DNA of 64,000 nt from Pseudomonas sp. VD-NE ins (GTDB taxonomy: Bacteria > Pseudomonadota > Gammaproteobacteria > Pseudomonadales > Pseudomonadaceae), in contig NZ_CP134772.1 of the NCBI RefSeq assembly GCF_031882575.1, forward strand, positions 6,297,001-6,361,000. The letters are read 5' to 3'. The translations under genes were made by a program, and so were the position numbers. The notes beneath the pieces are model-generated. The model had not been told where the DNA came from and did no database searches. It was given only the letters and a program-made list of their open reading frames with translations. Of the stretch, positions 46,844-56,680 are shown one piece after another. Position 1 is the first letter of the stretch; each line of letters begins with the position of its first letter.

Positions 46844-48805
46844 TCAATTGTCGCTGGTGCCCAGCATCAATGGCGCAAACAACGGGCTCAGTCTGGCGCT
46901 GCCAACGTCCGAAAGATGATCGGCATCCTTGTACTGCGAGTGGCCGTCGACATCGATGGCGCACAAACCGTCCTTGCACATCAACGGCGTCGGATCGATG
47001 ACATGAATGCCGGAATCAGAGGCACTCATCGAGCCGAACAACGACGTGAAAAACTGCTGGCGAGCCAAGTGTTCGTTGAGCGGGCGACCGAGACCTTCTG
47101 CCGAACGGCCGATGCGCGCCAGACTGGTCAGACGGTCGATGAAGCTCTTGTGTTGCAGTGGCACTTCCTTGAACAGCCAGACTTGCACACCCGCTTCACG
47201 CAGCTCGGCCACTTGCGCCTTGAGGGCGGCGGCCATGCGCTGCTCTGCCTGGCGTGGGTTGTCCTTGCGATCAAGCAGGAACTGTAGATCGCCATCGCCG
47301 TCTTCACGACCATAAACGTAAAGGCTCCAGTTCGCCGCCAACACCACGTCCTTGATCCCCAGACTCGTGACGCGGTCCATGTTGCGCTGGTTGAAGTCTT
47401 TGCACTGAGGGCGCAGGTGGTCATCGATGATCGGCGGGCACCCGGTCAAACTGTACAGCCACACCGGCTGCACGTTGCGCCCGGCATTGCCTTCGATGGC
47501 CGGCAACAATGCAGCGGCGTGACTGTCGCCCCAGAACATTTTGGTCGCCGTAATATGTTGATCACCGCCCACAAGGCAGGATTTGGTCAGTGCCTTGTCC
47601 GTGCTCAAGTGCATGCAATTCGACTGCCCGGCGTTCCACTCGCGCGATTGCGCATATTCCAGCGCCTTGCCGGTCAGACGCTGCGGAACACCGTCTGCCG
47701 AGCGAATCACCGAGCCGGTGACCGCCAGAACGGTGATCGACACCAAACCGCCGACCAACACCGAATTACGACTGGCGAACACACGTTTCTCGCGAAACGG
47801 CAGCTCGATGTAGCGCAGGCTCAGCCAGGCCAGCGCCAATGCCAGGGCCATCCAGCCGAGCGCCTCCAGCGGCTGGATGCCGTCGATGGAGATCGCATTG
47901 GCATACACGTAAACCGGCCAATGCCACAGGTACAGCGAATAGGAGAGCAAGCCGATCCACACCAGAACCCGGACACTCAACAATCGGCCCGCCCACGTTG
48001 GGCCCTGTGCGCCCGACCAGATCAGCGCCGTCGTGCCCAATACCGGCAACAACGCCGCCCAGCCCGGGAACACTGTGGTTTTGTCGAAGGTAAACACGGC
48101 AAACAGCACCGCCGCCAGCCCGGCCAGGCCAACGGACTGACGCAGCCATGGCCGCGCGACATGTTTGGTCACGGGTATGACCGCCAGCATGGCCCCGCAG
48201 AGCAATTCCCAGGCCCGGGTCGGCAAGGCAAAAAAGGCAAACTCCGGCCGGCGCTCGATGTAGATGATGTTCAAGCCGAACGACACCAGCAGCACGGCAA
48301 ACAACATCCAGCGCCAATGACGGACGTAGCGCATCAGCAACACCATCATCAACGGGAAGAAGATGTAGTACTGCTCCTCCACCGCCAGCGACCAGGTATG
48401 CAATAACGGTTTGAGTTCCGAGGCGGGCTGGAAGTAGCCGTCTTCGCGCATGAACAGAATGTTGGAAATGAACAGCGACTGGTAACGAATCGTCCGACCA
48501 AGCTCAGCCAGGTCTTTGGCCGTCAGCAACAGCCAGCCTAATGCCAGCGTCACCACCACAACCACAGTCAAGGCCGGCAGGATGCGCCGGGCGCGACGCC
48601 CCCAGAAATCCAGAAAACTGAAACGCTGTGCGCTGATTTCACGGAAAAGGATTGAGGTGATCAGAAAGCCGGAAATGACGAAGAACACATCGACGCCGAC
48701 AAAGCCGCCGCTGAATGTGTTGAATCCGAAATGAAACAGCACGACGGGCAAAACCGCGAGTGCCCGTAATCCGTCGATATCACGGCGATTGCCAAACGTG
48801 TGCAT
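46844..48805 (-). CDS. OafA/YrhL-type acyltransferase with C-terminal SGNH hydrolase domain
   Basis: A 653-residue membrane protein from the ATG at 48805. Residues ~1-370 form an acyltransferase-3 domain of about ten membrane segments, opening with RDIDGLRALAVLPVVLFHFG (catalytic His in FHFG) and VDVFFVISGFLITSILF. Residues ~400-650 form a periplasmic SGNH domain with WGDSHAAALLPAIEGN and the catalytic DxxH in DADHLSDVGSARL. Such proteins O-acetylate surface polysaccharides or lipopolysaccharide O-antigen. No polysaccharide gene is adjacent. It lies between rho and ubiD on the same strand as an apparently added gene. Confidence 0.92.
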   Translation of the reverse strand: MHTFGNRRDIDGLRALAVLPVVLFHFGFNTFSGGFVGVDVFFVISGFLITSILFREISAQRFSFLDFWGRRARRILPALTVVVVVTLALGWLLLTAKDLAELGRTIRYQSLFISNILFMREDGYFQPASELKPLLHTWSLAVEEQYYIFFPLMMVLLMRYVRHWRWMLFAVLLVSFGLNIIYIERRPEFAFFALPTRAWELLCGAMLAVIPVTKHVARPWLRQSVGLAGLAAVLFAVFTFDKTTVFPGWAALLPVLGTTALIWSGAQGPTWAGRLLSVRVLVWIGLLSYSLYLWHWPVYVYANAISIDGIQPLEALGWMALALALAWLSLRYIELPFREKRVFASRNSVLVGGLVSITVLAVTGSVIRSADGVPQRLTGKALEYAQSREWNAGQSNCMHLSTDKALTKSCLVGGDQHITATKMFWGDSHAAALLPAIEGNAGRNVQPVWLYSLTGCPPIIDDHLRPQCKDFNQRNMDRVTSLGIKDVVLAANWSLYVYGREDGDGDLQFLLDRKDNPRQAEQRMAAALKAQVAELREAGVQVWLFKEVPLQHKSFIDRLTSLARIGRSAEGLGRPLNEHLARQQFFTSLFGSMSASDSGIHVIDPTPLMCKDGLCAIDVDGHSQYKDADHLSDVGSARLSPLFAPLMLGTSDN

Positions 48806-48896
48806 TAAAACCTTACCTGTTCTGGATACAAAGTCCCTTGAAGGCGCGAAGTTATCAGCCGCGCAAACTTCAATCCAGATACAAATAATCCGAGGC

Positions 48897-48922
48897 AAAA
48901 AAAAGCGCCCTTTCGGACGCTT
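48897..48922 (-). terminator. Rho-independent terminator after rho
   Basis: On the minus strand AAGCGTCC-GAAA-GGGCGCTT with one wobble pair is followed by eight T residues, 20 bases after the rho stop. Confidence 0.85.
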
Positions 48923-48942
48923 CTTTTCAAACGGCTTGCGTA

Positions 48943-50202
48943 TTACTTGCGCTTCATCGACAAGAAGAACTCGTCGTTGGTCTTGGTCGTCTTCAGCTTG
49001 TCGACCAGGAACTCGATGGCAGCCACTTCGTCCATCGGGTGCAGCAGCTTGCGCAGGATCCACATACGCTGCAGTTCGTCGTCGGCCGTCAGCAACTCTT
49101 CGCGGCGGGTGCCGGAGCGGTTGATGTTGATTGCAGGGAACACACGCTTCTCGGCGATCTTGCGATCCAGAGGCAGTTCCATGTTGCCGGTACCCTTGAA
49201 CTCTTCGTAGATCACTTCGTCCATCTTCGAGCCGGTTTCAACCAGCGCGGTGGCGATAATGGTCAGCGAGCCGCCTTCTTCGATGTTACGCGCAGCACCG
49301 AAGAAACGCTTTGGCTTCTCAAGGGCGTGGGCATCGACACCACCGGTCAATACCTTGCCGGAGCTCGGGATCACGGTGTTGTAGGCACGGGCCAGACGGG
49401 TGATGGAGTCAAGCAGGATCACCACGTCTTTCTTGTGTTCAACAAGGCGCTTGGCCTTCTCGATCACCATTTCGGCAACCTGCACGTGACGGGTCGGCGG
49501 CTCGTCGAAAGTCGACGCAACCACTTCGCCGCGCACGGTGCGCTGCATTTCGGTCACTTCTTCCGGACGTTCGTCGATCAGCAGCACGATCAGGTGAACT
49601 TCAGGGTTGTTACGGGCGATGTTCGCTGCAATGTTTTGCAGCATGATCGTTTTACCGGCTTTCGGCGGTGCGACGATCAGACCACGCTGGCCTTTGCCGA
49701 TCGGGGCGCACAGGTCGATCACACGACCGGTCAAGTCTTCGGTGGAACCGTTGCCGGCTTCCATCTTCATGCGCACGGTCGGGAACAGCGGGGTCAGGTT
49801 CTCGAAGAGAATCTTGTTTTTCGCGTTCTCAGGACGATCGAAGTTGATCGTATCGACCTTGAGCAGGGCGAAATACCGCTCGCCTTCCTTTGGAGGGCGA
49901 ATCTTGCCAACGATGGTGTCACCGGTGCGCAAGTTGAAACGGCGGATCTGGCTCGGCGAGACGTAAATGTCGTCTGGGCCGGCGAGATAGGAAGCGTCAG
50001 CGGAGCGCAGGAAGCCGAAGCCGTCCTGGAGAATCTCCAGCACGCCATCACCGGAGATTTCCTCGCCGCTTTTCGCGTGCTTTTTCAGCAGGGAGAAAAT
50101 CACGTCCTGCTTGCGCGAACGGGCCATATTTTCTATGCCCATCTGTTCGGCCAATTCGAGCAGTTCGGTAATCGGCTTTTGCTTGAGTTCAGTCAGATTC
50201 AT
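48943..50202 (-). CDS. rho: Transcription termination factor Rho
   Basis: A 419-residue Rho hexamer subunit of standard length. The N-terminal RNA-binding cold-shock-like domain spans residues ~50-125 ([20 protein letters not shown]), Walker A is APPKAGKT at 179-186, and the segment [20 protein letters not shown] follows. The Q loop and R loop regions are present ([27 protein letters not shown]). It is an ATP-driven RNA translocase. trxA lies upstream on the same strand and rho is followed by its own terminator. Confidence 0.98.
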   Translation of the reverse strand: MNLTELKQKPITELLELAEQMGIENMARSRKQDVIFSLLKKHAKSGEEISGDGVLEILQDGFGFLRSADASYLAGPDDIYVSPSQIRRFNLRTGDTIVGKIRPPKEGERYFALLKVDTINFDRPENAKNKILFENLTPLFPTVRMKMEAGNGSTEDLTGRVIDLCAPIGKGQRGLIVAPPKAGKTIMLQNIAANIARNNPEVHLIVLLIDERPEEVTEMQRTVRGEVVASTFDEPPTRHVQVAEMVIEKAKRLVEHKKDVVILLDSITRLARAYNTVIPSSGKVLTGGVDAHALEKPKRFFGAARNIEEGGSLTIIATALVETGSKMDEVIYEEFKGTGNMELPLDRKIAEKRVFPAININRSGTRREELLTADDELQRMWILRKLLHPMDEVAAIEFLVDKLKTTKTNDEFFLSMKRK

Positions 50203-50451
50203 ATAGGAATGACGTAATCATTTATGGAGGGGGGGAAATTAAGCTTTTGGCTTAATGAGGCCGCGCCGCGGAGAAGGCGACAGGATCGCGAACTAATTCG
50301 AAAAGGAGTGCGTCGGCGACGGCTAGCAGGGGGCAATGGAGAAACCAGTGCGGGGCCGAATGTACCACCTGAGTTTCGGAGCGTCTAGCCCTGAATACGC
50401 AAAAAGCCCCGCTAATTGCGGGGCTTTTTTTCAGGCACTTTACAGCGACGC
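50203..50451. other. rho leader region and trxA 3' end
   Basis: A 249-base gap on the minus strand between trxA and rho. It contains the trxA terminator at its right end and, near rho, a 7-base inverted repeat ATTAAGC/GCTTAAT (50238-50256) beside a run of seven G on the plus strand. Rho leaders are often targets of autoregulation. No conserved leader peptide was recognised. Confidence 0.45.
50401..50431 (-). terminator. Terminator after trxA
   Basis: AAAAAGCCCCGC and GCGGGGCTTTTTTT form a near-perfect stem with a 5-base loop, 20 bases after the trxA stop, with A and T tracts on both sides. Confidence 0.92.
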
Positions 50452-50781
50452 TTAGATGTTGGCGTCGAGGAAAGCCGCCAGTTGCGACTTCGACAGGGCG
50501 CCGACTTTGGTCGCTTCTACGTTGCCGTTCTTGAACAGCATCAGGGTCGGGATACCACGCACGCCATGCTTGGCCGGGGTTTCCTGGTTCTCGTCGATGT
50601 TCAGTTTGGCAACGGTCAGCTTGCCTTTGTAAGTCTCGGCAATCTCGTCCAGAACCGGAGCGATCATTTTGCAAGGACCGCACCATTCAGCCCAGTAATC
50701 GACCAGGACAGCGCCTTCGGCCTTGAGTACGTCGGCTTCGAAGCTAGCGTCGCTAACGTGTTTGATAAGATCGCTGCTCAT
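50452..50781 (-). CDS. trxA: Thioredoxin 1 (TrxA)
   Basis: A 109-residue thioredoxin with the active site WCGPC (Cys34 and Cys37) and the cis-proline region [13 protein letters not shown]. It reduces protein disulfides in the cytoplasm with electrons from thioredoxin reductase. A good -10 (TATGAT) is seen upstream on the minus strand near 50823, and GGAG precedes the ATG. It is followed by rho, a neighbourhood conserved from E. coli to Pseudomonas. Confidence 0.97.
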   Translation of the reverse strand: MSSDLIKHVSDASFEADVLKAEGAVLVDYWAEWCGPCKMIAPVLDEIAETYKGKLTVAKLNIDENQETPAKHGVRGIPTLMLFKNGNVEATKVGALSKSQLAAFLDANI

Positions 50782-50901
50782 GGAATTCTCCAGGTTGTAA
50801 GCAAAAAAACGTGGCCCATCATAGCCGCCCTTCCCCTGTTCAGGAAGCCGCAGTTGATTGAGTCTTGCTATGGCACTCGATGAGTTTGGGTATAGCTCAA
50901 G

Positions 50902-51609
50902 TCACGCCGTGGCGGGGGCAATGAAGGAAATTCCGGTACGCAGGGCGGCGTTGCGCACGTGTTCCTGCATGGCTTTTTGCGCCGCACCCGACGCCCGGCG
51001 CGCAAGGGCCCGGAGGATCTTGCGGTGTTCATGCCAGGTTTCCATCGCACGTTCGGCGCGGATGAACGGTAGTTTCTGGCTCTCCAGGAACATCTCGGCG
51101 CTGGCGGTGAGGATGCTCAGCATCGCCTGATTGCCGCTGGCCAACAGGATTCGTCGGTGGAATTCGAAGTCGAGTTTCGCCGCCGCTTCAAAGTCGCCGA
51201 CCTTCAATTGCTCGCGCATGGCCGCGACATTGTCTTCCAGCGCATCCAGATCGAAAGTACTCAACGTCACCGCCGCCAGCCCGGCGGCAAACCCTTCGAG
51301 CGCATAGCGCAATTGAAAGATATCCAGCGGCGACGCTTGCGCCGCAAATGACCACCCCGGCGCGCTATCGCCGCGCGACAGCTCCACTGGCGACTGCACG
51401 AACACGCCTTTGCCCGGCTGAATACTGACCACGCCCAGCGCACTTAACGATGACAGTGCCTCGCGCAACGACGCCCGGCTGACGCCCAGTTGCAGCGCCA
51501 GATCCCGTTGCGACGGCAAGGCATCGCCCGCGCCGAAACCCTGTTCGGTGATCAGTTTGCGGATCGCTTGCAGCGCCACTTCGGGTACCGCACGGGAAAT
51601 CGAGTTCAT
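50902..51609 (-). CDS. FadR-type GntR family transcriptional regulator
   Basis: A 235-residue regulator. The N-terminal winged helix is ITEQGFGAGDALPSQRDLAL followed by QLGVSRASLREALSSLSALG (residues ~18-60), and an all-helical FCD effector domain spans ~85-225 (RYALEGFAAGLAAVTLSTFD, EFHRRILLASGNQAML with metal-binding type His). FCD regulators respond to organic acids or amino acid derivatives. It is divergent from the amino acid ABC transporter at 51860 with a 250-base gap, so that operon is its likely target. Confidence 0.9.
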   Translation of the reverse strand: MNSISRAVPEVALQAIRKLITEQGFGAGDALPSQRDLALQLGVSRASLREALSSLSALGVVSIQPGKGVFVQSPVELSRGDSAPGWSFAAQASPLDIFQLRYALEGFAAGLAAVTLSTFDLDALEDNVAAMREQLKVGDFEAAAKLDFEFHRRILLASGNQAMLSILTASAEMFLESQKLPFIRAERAMETWHEHRKILRALARRASGAAQKAMQEHVRNAALRTGISFIAPATA

Positions 51610-51859
51610 GGTTTTTCAGACGCGCCAGGCCAATGTGCGGCTAGTTGTAAAGCTATTCGCCGAGTCCGGCAAGTCGTGCCCCAGCGGGGTTCGGTGCTGC
51701 GGAGCGATGCGCGATAGCGGTGCGAAAAACAACCTGACTGTTCAGACCAGTAAGACCGAACAAAGTCGCTGAAACTGCGGTCTGCGGGGGCGAAAACCAC
51801 GTATTGGCACGGCCCATGCTCTGTCAGATCGCAGAAATCACTTCTCGCCGATCCGGAGA

Positions 51860-52651
51860 TTGTCCATGACCAAGCGTTACAGCGCCCTCCTCGCCGCTCT
51901 GTTTTCCTCTCTGTTGCTCAGTCAGATCCCGGCTCACGCCGACGGTCTCGACGATGTGGTCAAACGCGGCACACTGAAAGTCGCTGTACCTCAGGACTTC
52001 CCGCCGTTCGGCTCGGTCGGCCCGGACATGAAACCGCGCGGCCTCGATATCGACACGGCAAAACTGCTGGCTGATCAACTCAAGGTCAAACTCGAACTGA
52101 CCCCGGTCAACAGCACCAACCGCATCCCCTTCCTGACCACCGGCAAAGTCGATCTGGTGATCTCCAGCCTCGGCAAAAACCCTGAGCGCGAGAAAGTCAT
52201 TGATTTCTCCCGCGCCTACGCACCGTTCTACCTCGCCGTTTTCGGCCCGCCAGACGCCGCCATCGCCAGCCTCGATGACCTCAAGGGCAAGACCATCAGC
52301 GTCACCCGTGGCGCCATTGAAGACATCGAACTGAGCAAAGTTGCCCCCGAAGGCGTGACCATCAAGCGCTTCGAGGACAACAACTCGACCATCGCCGCCT
52401 ACCTCGCCGGCCAGGTCGACCTGATCGCCAGCGGCAATGTGGTGATGGTCGCGATCAGCGAAAAGAACCCGAAACGCGTGCCGGCGTTGAAAGTGAAGCT
52501 CAAGGATTCGCCGGTCTACGTCGGCGTGAACAAGAACGAAGCGGCGCTGCTGGCCAAGGTCAACGACATCCTGACCACCGCCAAGGCTGACGGCGCACTG
52601 GAAAAGAACTCGCAGACCTGGCTGAAAGAGCCGCTGCCGGCCGATCTCTGA
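51860..52651 (+). CDS. Amino acid ABC transporter substrate-binding protein
   Basis: A 263-residue periplasmic binding protein of the polar amino acid family: signal peptide MTKRYSALLAALFSSLLLSQ (cleavage after AHA), then GLDDVVKRGTLKVAVPQDFP and FGSVGPDMKPRGLDIDTAKL. The ligand arginine motif is in the SSLGKNPEREKVIDFS segment. The exact amino acid cannot be read; the family covers glutamate, cystine, histidine and others. First gene of a four-gene importer operon. Confidence 0.88.
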   Translation: MSMTKRYSALLAALFSSLLLSQIPAHADGLDDVVKRGTLKVAVPQDFPPFGSVGPDMKPRGLDIDTAKLLADQLKVKLELTPVNSTNRIPFLTTGKVDLVISSLGKNPEREKVIDFSRAYAPFYLAVFGPPDAAIASLDDLKGKTISVTRGAIEDIELSKVAPEGVTIKRFEDNNSTIAAYLAGQVDLIASGNVVMVAISEKNPKRVPALKVKLKDSPVYVGVNKNEAALLAKVNDILTTAKADGALEKNSQTWLKEPLPADL

Positions 52652-52672
52652 TCGACTGCGCGGGAGACCTTC

Positions 52673-53341
52673 ATGGCTTATCAGTTCGATTTCATGCCGG
52701 TGGTGCAAAACACCGACCTGTTGCTGCGCGGGGCGCTGTTCACCCTTGAGCTGACAGCCATCGGTGCATTGCTCGGGGTCGGCGTCGGGATTGTCGGGGC
52801 GCTGGTGCGGGCGTGGAACATCCGCCCGTTCTCGGCGATCTTCGGCGTCTACGTCGAGTTGATCCGCAACACGCCGTTTCTGGTGCAGTTGTTCTTCATC
52901 TTCTTCGGCCTGCCGTCGCTGGGCGTGCAGATTTCCGAATGGCAAGCGGCGGTGCTGGCGATGGTGATCAACCTCGGCGCCTATTCGACGGAGATCATCC
53001 GTGCGGGCATTCAAGCGATCCCGCGCGGGCAACTGGAAGCCGCCGCGGCGCTGGCGCTGACCCGCTTCGAGGCGTTCCGCCACGTGGTGCTGTTGCCGGC
53101 GTTGGGCAAGGTCTGGCCGGCGCTGAGCAGCCAGATCATCATCGTCATGCTTGGCTCGGCGGTGTGTTCGCAAATCGCCACCGAAGAATTGAGCTTCGCT
53201 GCCAACTTCATTCAGTCGCGCAACTTCCGCGCCTTTGAAACCTACGCGCTGACCACGCTGATCTACCTGTGCATGGCGTTGCTGATTCGCCAGTTACTCA
53301 ATTGGATCGGCCGGCGCTACATCAGCAGGAGCCGCGCATGA
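52673..53341 (+). CDS. Amino acid ABC transporter permease
   Basis: A 222-residue HisM-type permease with about five membrane segments. The family signatures VYVELIRNTPFLVQLFFIFF and the EAA-like loop QLEAAAALALTRFEAFRHVV are visible. It forms a heterodimer with the next gene product. It follows the binding protein gene after 21 bases, with GGGAGA upstream of its ATG. Confidence 0.92.
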   Translation: MAYQFDFMPVVQNTDLLLRGALFTLELTAIGALLGVGVGIVGALVRAWNIRPFSAIFGVYVELIRNTPFLVQLFFIFFGLPSLGVQISEWQAAVLAMVINLGAYSTEIIRAGIQAIPRGQLEAAAALALTRFEAFRHVVLLPALGKVWPALSSQIIIVMLGSAVCSQIATEELSFAANFIQSRNFRAFETYALTTLIYLCMALLIRQLLNWIGRRYISRSRA

Positions 53342-53988
53342 GCGATTTCACCTTCTGGGACATCCTGCGCAACCTGCTCGTCGGCCTGCAATGGACGCTG
53401 GCGTTGTCGCTGGTTGCGTTTATTGGCGGCGGCCTCGTCGGGTTGCTGATCCTGATCATGCGCATCTCGAAAAACTCTGTGTCGAGCAGCATCGCCCGTA
53501 CCTGGATCGAACTGTTCCAGGGCACGCCGCTGTTGATGCAGTTGTTTCTGGTGTTCTTTGGCGTGGCCTTGGCCGGGATCGAAATCTCGCCGTGGATGGC
53601 CGCGGCGATTGCCCTGACCTTGTTTACCAGTGCCTATCTGGCGGAGATCTGGCGCGGTTGCGTCGAATCGATCTCCAATGGCCAGTGGGAAGCGTCGGCG
53701 AGTCTGGCGCTCAATCCGCTGGAGCAACTGCGCTACGTGATCCTGCCACAGGCTTTGCGCATTGCCGTAGCGCCGACCGTGGGCTTTTCGGTGCAGGTGG
53801 TCAAAGGCACCGCGGTGACCTCGATCATTGGCTTCACCGAGCTGACCAAGACCGGCGGCATGCTCGCCAACGCCACCTTCGAACCGTTCATGGTCTACGG
53901 CCTCGTCGCCCTCGGCTACTTCCTGCTCTGCTACCCCTTGTCCCTTAGTGCGCGTTACCTGGAAAGGAGACTGCATGCCTCTGCTTAG
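53338..53988 (+). CDS. Amino acid ABC transporter permease, second subunit
   Basis: A 216-residue HisM-type permease paralogous to the gene before it (IARTWIELFQGTPLLMQLFL, QWEASASLALNPLEQLRYVI). The ATG at 53338 overlaps the preceding stop by 4 bases (ATGA), so the two subunits are translationally coupled. The longer frame beginning at 53269 lies within the preceding gene and is rejected. Confidence 0.92.
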   Translation: MSDFTFWDILRNLLVGLQWTLALSLVAFIGGGLVGLLILIMRISKNSVSSSIARTWIELFQGTPLLMQLFLVFFGVALAGIEISPWMAAAIALTLFTSAYLAEIWRGCVESISNGQWEASASLALNPLEQLRYVILPQALRIAVAPTVGFSVQVVKGTAVTSIIGFTELTKTGGMLANATFEPFMVYGLVALGYFLLCYPLSLSARYLERRLHASA

Positions 53989-54712
53989 AATTTCCGCCCT
54001 GCATAAATACTACGGCGATCACCACGTGCTCAAAGGCATCGACCTCAGCGTCGAGGAAGGCCAGGTCGTGGCAATCATCGGCCGCAGCGGCTCAGGCAAA
54101 TCCACCCTGCTGCGCACCCTCAATGGCCTGGAGTCGATCAACGACGGCGTGATCGAAGTCGACGGCGAATACCTCGACGCCGCCCGCGCCGACCTGCGCA
54201 GTCTGCGGCAGAAAGTCGGCATGGTGTTTCAGCAGTTCAATCTGTTCCCGCATCTGACCGTGGGCGAAAACGTCATGCTCGCGCCGCAAGTGGTGCAGAA
54301 AGTGCCGAAAGCCAAAGCGGTGGAGCTGGCGCGCGAGATGCTGGAACGTGTAGGCCTTGGCGAAAAGTTCGATGCGTTCCCGGATCGGTTGTCCGGCGGT
54401 CAGCAACAGCGCGTGGCAATCGCTCGGGCGCTGGCAATGTCGCCGAAGGTTTTGCTGTGCGACGAGATCACCTCGGCGCTCGACCCGGAACTGGTCAATG
54501 AAGTGCTCAGCGTCGTGCGGCAACTGGCCAAGGAAGGAATGACGCTGATCATGGTCACCCACGAAATGCGCTTCGCCCGCGAGGTCGGGGATAAATTGGT
54601 GTTCATGCACCATGGCAAGGTGCATGAGGTGGGGGATCCGAAGGTGTTGTTTGCCAATCCGCAGACGGTGGAGCTGGCGAATTTCATTGGCACGGTGGAA
54701 GCGACAGCCTGA
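53975..54712 (+). CDS. Amino acid ABC transporter ATP-binding protein
   Basis: A 245-residue ATPase of the GlnQ/HisP class. Walker A is GRSGSGKST at residues ~36-44, the signature LSGGQQQRVAIARAL is near 140, and Walker B LLCDEITSALDPE is near 162. Its start overlaps the preceding permease by 14 bases. It completes the binding protein-permease-permease-ATPase set. Confidence 0.94.
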   Translation: MPLLRISALHKYYGDHHVLKGIDLSVEEGQVVAIIGRSGSGKSTLLRTLNGLESINDGVIEVDGEYLDAARADLRSLRQKVGMVFQQFNLFPHLTVGENVMLAPQVVQKVPKAKAVELAREMLERVGLGEKFDAFPDRLSGGQQQRVAIARALAMSPKVLLCDEITSALDPELVNEVLSVVRQLAKEGMTLIMVTHEMRFAREVGDKLVFMHHGKVHEVGDPKVLFANPQTVELANFIGTVEATA

Positions 54713-54736
54713 AATATCTCCTGAGGCAGTGATGAC

Positions 54737-54808
54737 CTCTTCGCGAGCAAGCTCGCTTCCACATGGGAATGCGGTCACCTGTGGGAGCGAGCTTGCTCGC
54801 GAATGGCC
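54737..54808. repeat. REP pair, family TCGCGAGCNNGCTCGCTCCCA (inverted)
   Basis: Inverted units CTTCGCGAGCAAGCTCGCTT and GGGAGCGAGCTTGCTCGCGA lie between the amino acid transporter operon and ppx. Confidence 0.9.
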
Positions 54809-54920
54809 GCGCCGCGATCTCCAGACTTTCTGAGCTGAATCAACGGTTTGAACCATGCGCGTTGGCGCCAGCGTTTGATCGTGGCACGATGTCGAGGTTA
54901 TCGACCGAGACCCCCTGACC

Positions 54921-56423
54921 ATGCCGCAATCCCAAGCCAAGAATCTGTCCCTGATCGCCGCAATCGACCTGGGCTCGAACAGCTTTCACATGGTCGTGGC
55001 CAAGGCCCAGAACGGCGAAATCCGCATTCTCGAGCGACTCGGCGAGAAGGTTCAACTGGCTGCCGGCATCGACGATGAGCGCAAGCTCAACGAAGAATCG
55101 ATGCAGCGTGGCCTCGATTGCCTCAAGCGTTTTGCCCAACTGATCAACGGTATGCCGCTGGGCGCCGTGCGCATCGTCGGCACCAACGCCCTGCGTGAAG
55201 CGCGCAACCGCCTCGAATTCATCCACCGCGCCGAAGAAATCCTCGGCCACCCGGTGGAAGTCATCTCCGGCCGTGAAGAAGCCCGACTGATTTATCTGGG
55301 CGTGTCGCACACCCTCGCCGACACCCCGGGCAAACGTCTGGTCGCCGACATCGGCGGCGGCAGTACCGAATTCATCATCGGCCAGCGCTTCGAGCCGCTG
55401 TTGCGCGAAAGCCTGCAAATGGGCTGCGTCAGCTTCACCCAGCGCTACTTCAAGGACGGCAAGATCACCCCGGCCCGCTACGCCCAGGCGTACACGGCGG
55501 CGCGGCTGGAGATCATGAGCATCGAACACGCCCTGCATCGCCTGACCTGGGATGAAGCCATCGGCTCCTCGGGCACCATCCGCGCCATCGGCCTGGCGCT
55601 GAAGGCCGGCGGCCATGGCACTGGCGAAGTGAATGCCGAAGGCCTGGCCTGGCTCAAGCGGCGCCTGTTCAAGCTTGGCGACGTCGACAAGATCGATTTT
55701 GAAGGCATCAAGCCGGATCGCCGGACCATTTTCCCGGCGGGCCTGGCGATTCTCGAAGCGATTTTCGACGCCCTCGAACTGCAACGCATGGACCACTGCG
55801 ACGGCGCGCTGCGTGAAGGCGTGCTCTATGACTTGCTCGGTCGCCATCATCACGAAGACGTGCGCGAACGCACGCTGACCTCGCTGATGGAGCGTTATCA
55901 CGTCGATCTGGAACAGGCCGCCCGAGTCGAGCGCAAAGCCTTGCACGCGTTTGACCAAGTCGCGGTGGACTGGGAACTGGATGACGGCATCTGGCGCGAA
56001 CTACTCGGCTGGGCAGCGAAAGTGCACGAAGTCGGCCTTGATATCGCGCACTATCACTACCACAAACACGGTGCCTACCTGATCGAACACTCGGACCTCG
56101 CCGGGTTCTCCCGCGAAGACCAACAGATGCTCGCGCTATTGGTGCGCGGCCATCGCCGCAACATTCCCAAGGACAAGTTTGCCGATTTCGGCGATGACGG
56201 TGACAAGCTGATCCGCCTGTGCGTGCTGCTGCGCTTTGCGATCCTGTTCCATCACATTCGTGGCACGCAGACGATGCCGCAGGTGGTGTTGCACGCGAAG
56301 GGCAACACCCTGGATGTGGAATTCCCGGAGAACTGGCTGGATGAGAATCAACTGACTCAGGCGGATTTCGGGCTTGAGGCGGATTGGCTGACGCGGGTGG
56401 GGATTGTGCTTAACGTTCACTGA
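54921..56423 (+). CDS. ppx: Exopolyphosphatase Ppx
   Basis: A 500-residue Ppx/GppA phosphatase of the actin-like ATPase fold. It has the N-terminal phosphate loop [20 protein letters not shown] (residues ~12-31), the second loop [20 protein letters not shown] (~141-160) and the catalytic Glu region in [10 protein letters not shown] (~94). An HD-like C-terminal region follows from ~310. It removes terminal phosphates from polyphosphate. It converges on ppk1 with a terminator and an intergenic repeat between. Confidence 0.93.
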   Translation: MPQSQAKNLSLIAAIDLGSNSFHMVVAKAQNGEIRILERLGEKVQLAAGIDDERKLNEESMQRGLDCLKRFAQLINGMPLGAVRIVGTNALREARNRLEFIHRAEEILGHPVEVISGREEARLIYLGVSHTLADTPGKRLVADIGGGSTEFIIGQRFEPLLRESLQMGCVSFTQRYFKDGKITPARYAQAYTAARLEIMSIEHALHRLTWDEAIGSSGTIRAIGLALKAGGHGTGEVNAEGLAWLKRRLFKLGDVDKIDFEGIKPDRRTIFPAGLAILEAIFDALELQRMDHCDGALREGVLYDLLGRHHHEDVRERTLTSLMERYHVDLEQAARVERKALHAFDQVAVDWELDDGIWRELLGWAAKVHEVGLDIAHYHYHKHGAYLIEHSDLAGFSREDQQMLALLVRGHRRNIPKDKFADFGDDGDKLIRLCVLLRFAILFHHIRGTQTMPQVVLHAKGNTLDVEFPENWLDENQLTQADFGLEADWLTRVGIVLNVH

Positions 56424-56438
56424 GTCTCGATTGGACAT

Positions 56439-56472
56439 AAAAAAGGCGATCCTTCTGGATCGCCTTTTTTAT
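56439..56472 (+). terminator. Bidirectional terminator after ppx
   Basis: AAAAAAGGCGATCC and GGATCGCCTTTTTT form a perfect stem with a 4-base loop (TTCT), 16 bases after the ppx stop. Confidence 0.93.
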
Positions 56473-56513
56473 TGGGTGTTCGGCTGGGATTTAGTGGTGT
56501 GCGTGAGATCGAT

Positions 56514-56663
56514 GCCCCTCACCCCAGCCCTCTCCCGAGGGAGAGGGGGCCGATCTTCGTGCTTTTCAAATCTGAGTTCGACTCGATAGTTCAGGTCGGC
56601 GTAGCTCGAAAATTCACCTCGGTCAGTCCCCTCTCCCTCGGGGAGAGGGTTAGGGTGAGGGGC
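56514..56663. repeat. Intergenic repeat pair, family CCCTCACCCNAGCCCTCTCC
   Basis: A unit at 56514-56550 and a facing unit at 56628-56663 repeat the arrangement seen at 30117-30275. It fills the gap between the convergent ends of ppx and ppk1. Confidence 0.85.
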
Positions 56664-56680
56664 TTTTGACCTTCAAGGCC

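Noticed and set aside
51824..53173. 449-codon minus-strand frame over the amino acid transporter genes
   Set aside because: Antisense to two convincing genes and without recognisable domains.
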